Notes: generated from the sequence alone by a model not told the origin. 5,850 nt of DNA from an uncultured Dialister sp. (GCA_934193095.1 CAKPUX010000081.1:1-5850); one strand, 5' to 3'. Shown: positions 1-5,437, counted from the first letter of the stretch. Numbers and translations: made by a program.

Positions 1-2
1 CC

Positions 3-10
3 AAAGGAGG
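3..10 (+). promoter_or_regulatory. Strong Shine-Dalgarno for the first gene
   Basis: The sequence AAAGGAGG lies 4 nt before the ATG at 15. The alternative in-frame ATG at 39 would sit 28 nt away from it, so this site favours the start at 15. No promoter is visible, because the window begins here. Confidence 0.8.
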
Positions 11-14
11 AGCC

Positions 15-1307
15 ATGCATTCTTCCTTATTTCATTCGATGACTCGAGCAGGTCTTGCCCTGCTCGTTTCGTCATTCCTGCTTCCTGCTGGGGCAGATGC
101 GGCACCGATCCGTGAAGTGAGCGTCTCCGTCACGGGAGCGGGCGGCATGCCGCCCGCAGTGGAGAAGCGGATCACGGCGAGCATTTCTGCCATAGGAAAC
201 CGTATCCTGGTCGGTAAGGACGAGACTCTCTTTCGCTCGCACGAGAGCGAGTACGATAAGGTCCTTGCAGACATCGTGAACCGCGTGGTCGTGGGCTATG
301 TGGTGGATGATATATCTGCCGCCTATGGCGAAAAGACAGCACTTCACGTATCGCTCACTCCCGTCGGGCAGATGATCCGCGAGGTGGAGACCGAGATCGA
401 CTACGGGAATCTGTCTCCGGAAGCGGCAGCGCTGGTGAAGAAGGACAGCGCCGGTGTACCGCTCCTTATGAGTCAGCTCCTCTCGGGGCTTCCCGTCGAT
501 TCGGTCGGCTGGGCGGAGAGTGTCTCTGAGTCTGCCGGGCGAGAGCTTCTTAAGGAGATCCTTCCGGAATTTACCGCCAACTTCGAGGTGACCTCGGGGG
601 AGAAGACAAAAGTGCGGATCTCCCTCATCCCGCAGGGGACGATCGTCCGTACCGGAAAGCTCACCCTGCACAAGACCACCATTCCGCGCCTCCTGATGCT
701 GCGCGCGGTGAATGAGACGGAACATGCCCTTCGAAGTCTTGAAGGGCTTCCGCTCGCTTTTGTCGCCCGCCATCAGAAGGATCTGGCTGCCTCGATGAAT
801 GACATTCTCGCCAAGGATCCCTTCATTGAAAAGTATGGCATAGAGACAAAGGCCTATCTTTACCCGGGAGAGATCACAGAACTCAAGGTCGATGCACTGA
901 CCGATCACTGGATCATCCGCACGGAAGCATGGATGGATGCCGGGCGCGATGGAAATCGCAATACGGCGATCGAAGGCATGCTCGGGCATTTCGTGGGCAG
1001 GAACAATGTGATCTTCGGCGAGGCCCGCTTCTACCCCGGCCCCGTCGACTGGAATGTCTATGGCGGCTGGTACCATCACTTCGGGCGCGTCATGGATCTG
1101 GGCTATAAGTATGATTTTGTAGAAAACAGCCACCATGCCTTTGGTCAGATCCCCTTCGGCGAGAACTTCGCCCTGCGCTATGACCGTGATTGTAAGAAAA
1201 AAGAGAATGAATATGGATTTTCCTATAAGATCCATAATTACATGACGATCGAATATGTGTATAATGATGAAGAAGGCAAATGGCTCCGGCTGATTGCCAA
1301 TTTATAA
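15..1307 (+). CDS. Exported protein with three POTRA-like repeats and a beta-rich C-terminus, function unassigned
   Basis: I do not recognise this 430-aa protein as a named family. Residues 1-29 form a signal peptide (R11, hydrophobic 12-24, A-D-A cleavage before A30), so it acts beyond the inner membrane. The body appears repetitive. A strand-turn-strand block with a central P-x-G occurs at 106-118 (EKTALHVSLTPVG), 196-208 (EKTKVRISLIPQG) and, weaker, near 276-287 (ETKAYLYPGEI). Before the first two blocks and the third comes a helical stretch; in units two and three this follows an L-x-G-L-P turn (155-160, 242-246). That order (strand, two helices, two strands) is POTRA-like, the fold used by Omp85 proteins. 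Residues 290-430 are rich in Trp, Tyr and Gly with alternating polarity, like short barrel strands, but are too few for a 16-strand Omp85 barrel. It leads an operon of OmpH genes and lpxD, which suggests a role in outer-membrane assembly. The POTRA reading is inference. Confidence 0.85.
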   Translation: MHSSLFHSMTRAGLALLVSSFLLPAGADAAPIREVSVSVTGAGGMPPAVEKRITASISAIGNRILVGKDETLFRSHESEYDKVLADIVNRVVVGYVVDDISAAYGEKTALHVSLTPVGQMIREVETEIDYGNLSPEAAALVKKDSAGVPLLMSQLLSGLPVDSVGWAESVSESAGRELLKEILPEFTANFEVTSGEKTKVRISLIPQGTIVRTGKLTLHKTTIPRLLMLRAVNETEHALRSLEGLPLAFVARHQKDLAASMNDILAKDPFIEKYGIETKAYLYPGEITELKVDALTDHWIIRTEAWMDAGRDGNRNTAIEGMLGHFVGRNNVIFGEARFYPGPVDWNVYGGWYHHFGRVMDLGYKYDFVENSHHAFGQIPFGENFALRYDRDCKKKENEYGFSYKIHNYMTIEYVYNDEEGKWLRLIANL

Positions 1308-1326
1308 AAGAGGAGAGTAACCTATC

Positions 1327-1860
1327 ATGATGACAACTCTTGGGAACAAGAAAAACGTAAAGATTTTTTCCTTCGCTTTGGCTGGCGTATTCATCGCCTC
1401 CGTGGCAGCGATGGCGGTGGTATCCATGGGTGATACAGCAAATGCCGCTCCGACCTCTGACATCGGCGTCGTTGACCAGAGAGAAGTGATCTCCGCGAAC
1501 AGCACCCTCGCAGCGAACTACCAGCAGAAGATGAAAGAAACGGCAGATGAAATGCAGAAAGACTTCGATGCGAAGTCAGAAGGCATGAGTGATGCGGAAA
1601 AAGAAAAACTCTTTGCTGACATGCAGCAGCAGTTCAATCAGAAGAGACAGGCCATCGAGAAGGACATGGATGATCAGGTGACCGGCGCTGTGAAGTCCGT
1701 CGCATCCAAGAAGGGCCTTGCTCTTGTTGTCGATAAATCTGCTGTCATTTACGGCGGCACAGATATCACCAAGGAAGTCACCGACTCCCTTTCGAAGTCC
1801 CTTTCTTCCGCTGCCTCCTCTTCCGCAGCATCCGCAGCTTCCTCTGAAAGCAAAAAATAA
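1327..1860 (+). CDS. OmpH/Skp-family periplasmic chaperone (soluble form)
   Basis: This 177-aa protein matches the OmpH/Skp family in layout. A basic N-terminus and hydrophobic segment (about 13-34) end in a likely cleavage site A38-N39-A40. A first beta strand follows (IGVVDQREVI, about 47-56), then a charged coiled-coil arm (about 60-125), then the closing strands with a KKGLALVVDKSAV block and the D-I-T-x-E-V motif. The family holds unfolded outer-membrane proteins in the periplasm as trimers with tentacle-like arms. The last 24 or so residues are a Ser/Ala-rich low-complexity tail that Skp lacks. GAGGAG at 1310-1315 is the ribosome binding site, about 11 nt upstream; ATG 1327 and ATG 1330 are both possible starts. 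The gene is 19 nt downstream of the first gene and 9 nt before the next OmpH-like gene. Confidence 0.9.
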   Translation: MMTTLGNKKNVKIFSFALAGVFIASVAAMAVVSMGDTANAAPTSDIGVVDQREVISANSTLAANYQQKMKETADEMQKDFDAKSEGMSDAEKEKLFADMQQQFNQKRQAIEKDMDDQVTGAVKSVASKKGLALVVDKSAVIYGGTDITKEVTDSLSKSLSSAASSSAASAASSESKK

Positions 1861-1869
1861 GGACGTCTC

Positions 1870-2814
1870 ATGAAATATAGAAACTGTGTATACACCATGG
1901 CGGCTGCCCTCCTCGTGGCGTGCTCCCTGGCGGTAAGCGGATGCAGCGATAAAAAAACCGAGGAGCCGGCGCCACCTGCCGTTTCCTACGGCGTGGTCGA
2001 CTTGGAGACCCTTGTGAAAGCCCATCCGAAATACAGTACATATTTCCGCCTCGAGACTGAGTACAACCATCTCCTTGATCAGTACCAGAATGAACGAAAC
2101 AAGCTCATTCACATCGCATCTCAGCAACAGCACATCAAGGCCGCGCTCTCCGATCAGAGCCGGCGCATGGCTGCCGAAAATGAGTGGAAGACGAAGGTCA
2201 AGGCAAAAGAAGACGAATTGAATGACGGCCTTGCAAAACTCTACAAGACCATCAGCGAAGCGCACAAGAAGGACAGAACCTTCACGCTCGATGGCCTCAC
2301 TGACGAAGAGCGCGCTGAGATGGCGAATCTCCAAATGAAGCTCACCGTACTCGGCGTCACAGGCTCCGAAAAGGAAGACGTCAAGAAGCGTCTCCATGAT
2401 CTGATGGACCTTCGCACCGAGCGTCGCCAGATGGATACCATCGGCTGGACAGAGGACGAAGTGAAAGCGATGAAAGAGGCAAAAGAAAAGGCATCGAAGG
2501 AGCTCGCTGATTTTTCAGAGAAGACCGCGAAAGACATCAAGCAGAGCCTTGCGGAGGAAACGAACGTCGATGTGCCTCTTCCCGAAGACCCCATCGACCC
2601 ATCCTGGAACGAAGACTGGCAACAGAAGATCGATGCCAAGCAGAAAGAGATGGCCGCCGTCAAAAAAGAAATTATGGAAGACATCCGAAAAGTTGCCGCC
2701 CGCGAGGCCTCTGACAAGCACCTTTCCATGATCTTCTCGAAATACAAAGCCAATATCCACGCCGAAGACGTGACGGGGGATATGGTGAATCGTATAGTCA
2801 ATATCACCAAGTAG
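1870..2814 (+). CDS. Long OmpH/Skp-like lipoprotein with extended coiled-coil
   Basis: This 314-aa protein has a lipoprotein signal peptide with lipobox V22-S23-G24-C25; Ser at +2 suggests outer-membrane sorting by the rule known from enterobacteria. After a short Pro-rich linker comes an OmpH-type first strand (SYGVVDLETLVKAHPKY, about 39-55). The C-terminal end carries the family's closing element (FSKYKANIHAEDVTGDMVNRI), comparable to the D-I-T-x-E-V motif of the flanking paralogues. Between them lie some 220 highly charged, mostly helical residues, so the arm is about twice the usual family length (150-180 aa total). An acidic, Pro-containing break near residues 232-247 may hinge the arm. 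The ribosome binding site AAGGA (1859-1863) overlaps the stop of the upstream gene. A role in periplasmic chaperoning or as a membrane-tethered spacer is inferred from the family and context. Confidence 0.85.
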   Translation: MKYRNCVYTMAAALLVACSLAVSGCSDKKTEEPAPPAVSYGVVDLETLVKAHPKYSTYFRLETEYNHLLDQYQNERNKLIHIASQQQHIKAALSDQSRRMAAENEWKTKVKAKEDELNDGLAKLYKTISEAHKKDRTFTLDGLTDEERAEMANLQMKLTVLGVTGSEKEDVKKRLHDLMDLRTERRQMDTIGWTEDEVKAMKEAKEKASKELADFSEKTAKDIKQSLAEETNVDVPLPEDPIDPSWNEDWQQKIDAKQKEMAAVKKEIMEDIRKVAAREASDKHLSMIFSKYKANIHAEDVTGDMVNRIVNITK

Positions 2815-2825
2815 GAGGAAATCGA

Positions 2826-3287
2826 ATGGCTATGTGGAAAAAACTGGCCTGCGTAGGACTCATTGGCGCAGCACTCGCCTTTGCCGGCTGCGGCAGTGAA
2901 CATAAAGTGGCAGTCATTGACTACCAGAAGCTGGAAGCTTCCTCTCCGAAGATCCAGTCTATCGAAAAAGAGATCACTGATAAGGATAAGGAGATCAGAG
3001 ACCGCCTGGATCAGGACTCCCAGAGCGGACTCTCCGATGAAGACATGCAGAAGAAAGTCCAGTCCGCTCAGCAGGAGCGCATGATCTTCATCCAGAGCAA
3101 ACAGAAACAGATCCAGTCCATGGTCGAGTCTCAGGCAGCCCAGATCGCGAAAGAAAAGGGCATCGGCATCGTCATGCATAAGAGAGCCGTACCAAGTGGT
3201 GCCGTCGACATCACCGATGAAGTGATGGCTAAGATCGATGGCACAGCGAAAGCAGCATCCAGCGCTGCTTCGTCCGCATCCAAGTGA
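2826..3287 (+). CDS. OmpH/Skp-like lipoprotein (short form)
   Basis: This 153-aa protein starts with a lipoprotein-type signal peptide ending in F19-A20-G21-C22. Phe at -3 is less usual than Leu or Val, but the hydrophobic core and Gly-Cys fit well. The mature part begins with the OmpH first strand (HKVAVIDYQKLEASSPK), continues as a Gln/Lys/Glu-rich coiled-coil (about 45-118), and closes with KGIGIVMHKRAV and the D-I-T-D-E-V motif. It ends in a Ser/Ala tail like the first OmpH paralogue. The strong site AGGAGGAA (2813-2820) overlaps the TAG of the preceding gene and lies 7 nt (from GGAGG) before ATG 2826; an in-frame ATG at 2832 is a less likely start. It probably acts as a membrane-anchored periplasmic chaperone beside the soluble paralogue. 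Confidence 0.88.
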   Translation: MAMWKKLACVGLIGAALAFAGCGSEHKVAVIDYQKLEASSPKIQSIEKEITDKDKEIRDRLDQDSQSGLSDEDMQKKVQSAQQERMIFIQSKQKQIQSMVESQAAQIAKEKGIGIVMHKRAVPSGAVDITDEVMAKIDGTAKAASSAASSASK

Positions 3288-3289
3288 GG
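3286..3289 (+). promoter_or_regulatory. Ribosome binding site that decides the lpxD start
   Basis: GAGG sits 6 nt before ATG 3296 and overlaps the TGA stop (3285-3287) of the upstream OmpH lipoprotein gene. It supports translational coupling and the 340-aa LpxD start over GTG 3284. Confidence 0.65.
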
Positions 3290-3295
3290 TCCATC

Positions 3296-4318
3296 ATGAA
3301 AAAAACAGCAGGTGAAATCGCTGCCCTGATCGGCGGCACTCTCTATGGAGACAGCACGGTCTTGATCGACGACGTCGCCAGCGCAGAAAGCGCAGGTCCG
3401 TCGCAGGTGACCTTTGCCCGCGGTGTCTACGCCGAGCACATCGAAGAAATGCAGGCAGGTGTCATCTTGGTCGATGAACTCCCTGCCCACTACACGAAGA
3501 ATCTCATCGTCGTCCCCGATGCTCGCCGCTCCTTTGGCGAACTCATCGAAGTTTTCCGTCCGGAAAACAAATGGGAACCGGGCATCCATGAGACTGCCGT
3601 TATCAGTGAAAAAGCCCTGATCGGCAAAGACGTCACCATTATGGCGTATGCCGTCATCGAAGAAGGCGCTGAGATCGGAGACGGCTGTGTCATCTACCCG
3701 TACTGCTACATCGGAAAGTATGCGAAGCTCGGCAAAGACTGCGAACTGAATCCGGGCGCCGTCGTACATGAAAACAGCATCTTAGGCGACCGCGTCGTCC
3801 TTCGTGCGCACGCCGTCGTCGGCGGTCAGGGCTTCGGCTTCTCCACCGATGAACAGGGCCATCACCATCACATCCGCCAGCTCGGCCGCGCTGTCATCAG
3901 AGATGACGTCGAAGTCGGCGCCTGCTCCACCGTCGACAACGGCGCGATGAACAACACCATCGTCGGCAGCGGTACCAAGATCGATAACCTCTGCCATCTG
4001 GGACACAATGTCGAAGTCGGCCAAGACAATTTTCTCTGCGCGCAGGTCGGTATCGCCGGCAGCACCAAAGTCGGCGACCACGTCATCATGGCCGGACAGA
4101 CCGGCGTGAATGGTCATATCACCATCTGTGACAACGCTGTCTTCGGAGGCAAGACAGGCATCATCGGTACCATCAAAAAACCAGGCACCTACTTGGGCTA
4201 TCCGGCGAGGACACACGCCCAGTGGGGGAGAGTCGAAGCGGCTCTCTCGCACCTGCCGGAACTGATGAAAAAGATCCGCCGTCTGGAAAAACAGCTCGGA
4301 GAGAAAGAAGAAAAATAA
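3296..4318 (+). CDS. lpxD: UDP-3-O-(3-hydroxyacyl)glucosamine N-acyltransferase
   Basis: LpxD transfers an (R)-3-hydroxyacyl chain from acyl carrier protein to the 2-amino group of UDP-3-O-acylglucosamine, the third step of lipid A synthesis in the cytoplasm; the family works as homotrimers. The 340-aa length matches the family. Residues 1-97 form the uridine-binding N-terminal domain. Residues 98 to about 305 are left-handed beta-helix hexapeptide repeats with many [IV]G steps. They include VGGQGFGFS (175-183) and the LGHNVEVG segment, where H237 aligns with E. coli catalytic His239. A C-terminal charged helix follows (about 308-336). ATG 3296 is preferred: GAGG at 3286-3289 lies 6 nt upstream, whereas a longer reading from GTG 3284 has no ribosome binding site and overlaps the previous stop. 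Oddities are a His4 run at 189-192 and V-D-N-G-A-M at 213-218, where E. coli has I-D-R-G-A-L. A terminator follows at once. Confidence 0.96.
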   Translation: MKKTAGEIAALIGGTLYGDSTVLIDDVASAESAGPSQVTFARGVYAEHIEEMQAGVILVDELPAHYTKNLIVVPDARRSFGELIEVFRPENKWEPGIHETAVISEKALIGKDVTIMAYAVIEEGAEIGDGCVIYPYCYIGKYAKLGKDCELNPGAVVHENSILGDRVVLRAHAVVGGQGFGFSTDEQGHHHHIRQLGRAVIRDDVEVGACSTVDNGAMNNTIVGSGTKIDNLCHLGHNVEVGQDNFLCAQVGIAGSTKVGDHVIMAGQTGVNGHITICDNAVFGGKTGIIGTIKKPGTYLGYPARTHAQWGRVEAALSHLPELMKKIRRLEKQLGEKEEK

Positions 4319-4337
4319 AGTTCGCTTGAACGCATGT

Positions 4338-4370
4338 AAAAACCACTGAGTAAGTATCTCGGTGGTTTTT
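4338..4370 (+). terminator. Rho-independent terminator after lpxD
   Basis: CCACTGAG (4343-4350), loop TAAGTAT, CTCGGTGG (4358-4365) form an 8-bp stem with one G-U pair. The stem can be extended by the flanking A5 and T5 tracts. The T run directly follows the stem 3' arm, and the hairpin begins about 20 nt after the lpxD stop. The A-tract upstream means it could also act on minus-strand transcripts. Confidence 0.9.
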
Positions 4371-4378
4371 GCTTGATT

Positions 4379-4397
4379 AGCAATGCAGTGCATTGCT
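4379..4397. repeat. Perfect 19-bp palindrome (9-bp arms)
   Basis: AGCAATGCA, a central G, then TGCATTGCT. It lies 9 nt after the lpxD terminator and is followed by four more T residues. As RNA it could form a short stem with a 5-7 nt loop and act as a second weak terminator; as DNA it could be a protein-binding operator. The sequence alone does not decide. Confidence 0.45.
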
Positions 4398-4690
4398 TTT
4401 TCCAAACCATGATCCCTTATCGGCGTCACTATGAATGAAAACCATTGGAGCATACGTTCTTTAGTTTTAATAGGGGAAAACGTGTAGCGACATACTTCAG
4501 GAGAGGTCATACTTTCTACTAAGTACACTTCGCACATATGATGTTTCTCACCACTCAGGATAACGAAATACTCCATGAAGTTATATGCGGATTGGGGTAC
4601 TTATGAATCGTATGCCCCGTCCTTTTTTTAACCCGGTGAATCAGTTTAACCTGACGATCCACTTTCATAGTAAAGAGGAAGTGATCAGCC
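4398..4690. other. Gene-poor intergenic stretch between lpxD and the IS remnant
   Basis: I see no convincing gene here. A minus-strand frame open from 4576 runs through the lpxD terminator into antisense of lpxD and has no ribosome binding site. A plus-strand frame from 4585 also lacks one and runs into the IS remnant. Base composition is more AT-rich than in the operon. The stretch may be decayed mobile DNA, but no recognisable domain survives in it. Confidence 0.5.
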
Positions 4691-4740
4691 CCTGTCAAGG
4701 TAGACATGGCAAATATCTAAAAATTAATAGCCGTAAATTT

Positions 4741-4766
4741 CATGTTGGTGTTTTAGCATCAACATG
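4741..4766. repeat. Imperfect inverted repeat in the IS flank
   Basis: CATGTTGGTG, loop TTTTAG, CATCAACATG: 10-bp arms with a single G-T wobble. It lies 18 nt beyond the transposase stop on the minus strand, so it may be part of the 3' untranslated end of the insertion sequence. Confidence 0.5.
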
Positions 4767-4768
4767 GG

Positions 4769-4796
4769 ATTTGCGGCATTTTGTTATGCCGCAAAT
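4769..4796. repeat. Perfect 11-bp inverted repeat across the transposase stop
   Basis: ATTTGCGGCAT and ATGCCGCAAAT flank a 6-nt loop (TTTGTT). The repeat includes the transposase TAA. On the plus strand it is followed by a weak T-rich run (TTCGCTTTG); on the minus strand no T run follows. It may be a transcription-blocking hairpin of the insertion sequence, protecting it from read-through. Confidence 0.55.
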
Positions 4797-5162
4797 TTCG
4801 CTTTGTATTTCTGAAAACGTTTGTTCTTGGTAATCGGGAACTGTTCCGGGTTCTTCGCGTGCAGAGCTGCCATGCGAACTTCCATTGGCGTCCTTACTCT
4901 AAATCGTTCCTGAAAACGTTCGTAATTGTAAAAATGGAATGTATTGTTCAATGGCCGAACGCACCTCGTCGCCGCTACTGAACTTATTCAGGGAATACAT
5001 CTCTGTCTTCACAATTCCCCAGACCCCTTCCACTGGGCAATGATCGATGCCATGCCCAACGCGGGACATGGATTGCTCCATACCCTGCTTCGAGAGCTTG
5101 AACTGGAATGCTTTACTGGTATACTGGAACCCCCTGTTACTGGGGAACAACTTTATAGATTT
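4784..5162 (-). pseudogene. IS3-family transposase (OrfB), C-terminal remnant with frameshift and mutated DDE site
   Basis: Read on the minus strand, residues S-N-R-G-F-Q-Y-T-S correspond to the H-S-D-R-G-x-Q-Y-T-S core of IS3-family OrfB integrase domains. Exactly 35 residues separate the Asn (codon 5138-5136) from the Glu in VEGVWG (codon 5030-5028), with a Lys seven residues after the Glu: a textbook D-35-E spacing. The Asp is AAC (Asn) and the preceding His is CCC (Pro), each one base from the expected codon. After 75 codons the frame breaks at 4936-4937, where one extra G/C pair shifts it. The next frame resumes at once as HFYNYERFQERFR and runs 50 codons to TAA at 4786-4784. A stop at 5165-5163 and loss of similarity mark the 5' truncation. 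The first catalytic Asp region is absent. It is clearly non-functional. Confidence 0.88.
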
Positions 5163-5190
5163 CTATTAAGTCTAAAAAAATATATAGGTA

Positions 5191-5225
5191 TTGACGAAAT
5201 CGGGGGGGGTGGTACTGTTTATACA
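5191..5225 (+). promoter_or_regulatory. Candidate promoter with a G8 tract in the spacer
   Basis: TTGACG (5191-5196) matches five of six bases of the -35 consensus. The only good -10 match, TATACA (5220-5225), lies 23 bp away, which is too far; TACTGT (5213-5218) is at 16 bp but a poor match. Eight consecutive G (5202-5209) lie between the boxes, so tract slippage would change the spacing. The promoter call is weak; the tract itself is directly visible. Confidence 0.35.
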
Positions 5226-5229
5226 TAGT

Positions 5230-5259
5230 TTAAGGCTTCGCATAAACATGAAACCTTAA
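5230..5259 (+). repeat. Imperfect hairpin in the adhesin leader
   Basis: TTAAGG-c-TTC pairs with GAA-a-CCTTAA around a 10-nt loop: nine pairs with one internal mismatch. No T run follows directly, so it does not look like a terminator. It could be leader RNA structure or chance. Confidence 0.3.
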
Positions 5260-5331
5260 TCACTATCATATGACCAACATTTTTTTGTTAGCCCTTCATG
5301 AAACAACAGAAGAAATCAAGGAATGCTGGGA

Positions 5332-5369
5332 AACCGAAGAAAGGTGGGGTACCTTTTCGTTGTTTTTTC
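5332..5369 (+). terminator. Terminator-like or attenuator hairpin upstream of the adhesin gene
   Basis: AAAGGT (5340-5345), loop GGGGT, ACCTTT (5351-5356) can be extended by a G-U pair and, past a two-base bulge, by AACCG/CGTT-type pairing. TTTTTT at 5363-5368 follows. It could end transcription coming from the left or attenuate an upstream adhesin promoter. The core stem is short, so this is tentative. Confidence 0.35.
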
Positions 5370-5420
5370 TAATTCTTAGGAAAGAGAGTCTGTGATCATC
5401 ATATTACACTGTATTTAAAG

Positions 5421-5430
5421 GGAAGAGAGG
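5421..5430 (+). promoter_or_regulatory. Ribosome binding site of the autotransporter gene
   Basis: GGAAGAGAGG ends 7 nt before ATG 5438. The ATG at 5431 is out of frame and directly abuts this site, so 5438 is the real start, which also begins the ESPR motif exactly. Confidence 0.7.
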
Positions 5431-5437
5431 ATGTATC

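Larger units (their letters stand above)
4691..5162 (-). mobile_element. Decayed IS3-family (IS150-like) insertion sequence, 3' part only
   Basis: The segment holds the C-terminal part of an IS3-family transposase on the minus strand and its downstream flank. The downstream end is placed tentatively at 4691-4706, which reads TGTCTACCTTGACAGG on the minus strand. This resembles, from memory, ends of some Firmicutes IS150-like elements. The upstream break is near 5162, where transposase similarity stops. Upstream orfA, the rest of orfB and the other terminal repeat are missing, so the element cannot move by itself. Confidence 0.6.
5163..5437. other. Leader region of the trimeric autotransporter
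   Basis: About 275 bp, AT-rich, with no sizeable gene. In order it holds a TTGACG box (5191-5196) followed by eight G (5202-5209), an imperfect hairpin (5230-5259), a 24-codon ATG frame (5298-5372), a terminator-like hairpin with T6 (5332-5369), an imperfect palindrome (5391-5408) and a purine-rich ribosome binding site (5421-5430). The transcription start cannot be placed with confidence. Confidence 0.6.

Noticed and set aside
72..1235. Long minus-strand open frame (387 codons) opposite the first gene
   Set aside because: It is the antisense shadow of a gene with a good signal peptide, ribosome binding site and operon spacing. Its own product has no recognisable domain.
3284..3295. GTG at 3284 as the lpxD start
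   Set aside because: No ribosome binding site precedes it and it overlaps the upstream stop. ATG 3296 has GAGG at 6 nt and gives the usual LpxD N-terminus.
1576..3769. Several minus-strand open frames opposite the OmpH genes and lpxD
   Set aside because: All lie antisense to clear family members. Their Leu/Phe-rich products are what coiled-coil codons such as GAA, AAG and GAT give on the opposite strand.
3782..4576. Minus-strand frame of 264 codons from 4576
   Set aside because: It runs through the lpxD terminator and then antisense to lpxD, and has no ribosome binding site. The first 68 or so codons could be decayed coding sequence, but no family is recognisable.
4585..4833. Plus-strand frame of 82 codons
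   Set aside because: No ribosome binding site. Its second half is antisense to the transposase remnant and its end hairpins, and the product has no recognisable domain.
4811..4920. Direct repeat CTGAAAACGTT at 4811-4821 and 4910-4920
   Set aside because: Both copies code Arg-Phe-Gln in the same transposase reading (KRFQK and ERFQE), so a chance coding coincidence explains them.
4944..5228. Plus-strand frame of 94 codons
   Set aside because: It is antisense to the IS3 transposase remnant, whose D-35-E spacing shows that the minus strand is the real coding strand.
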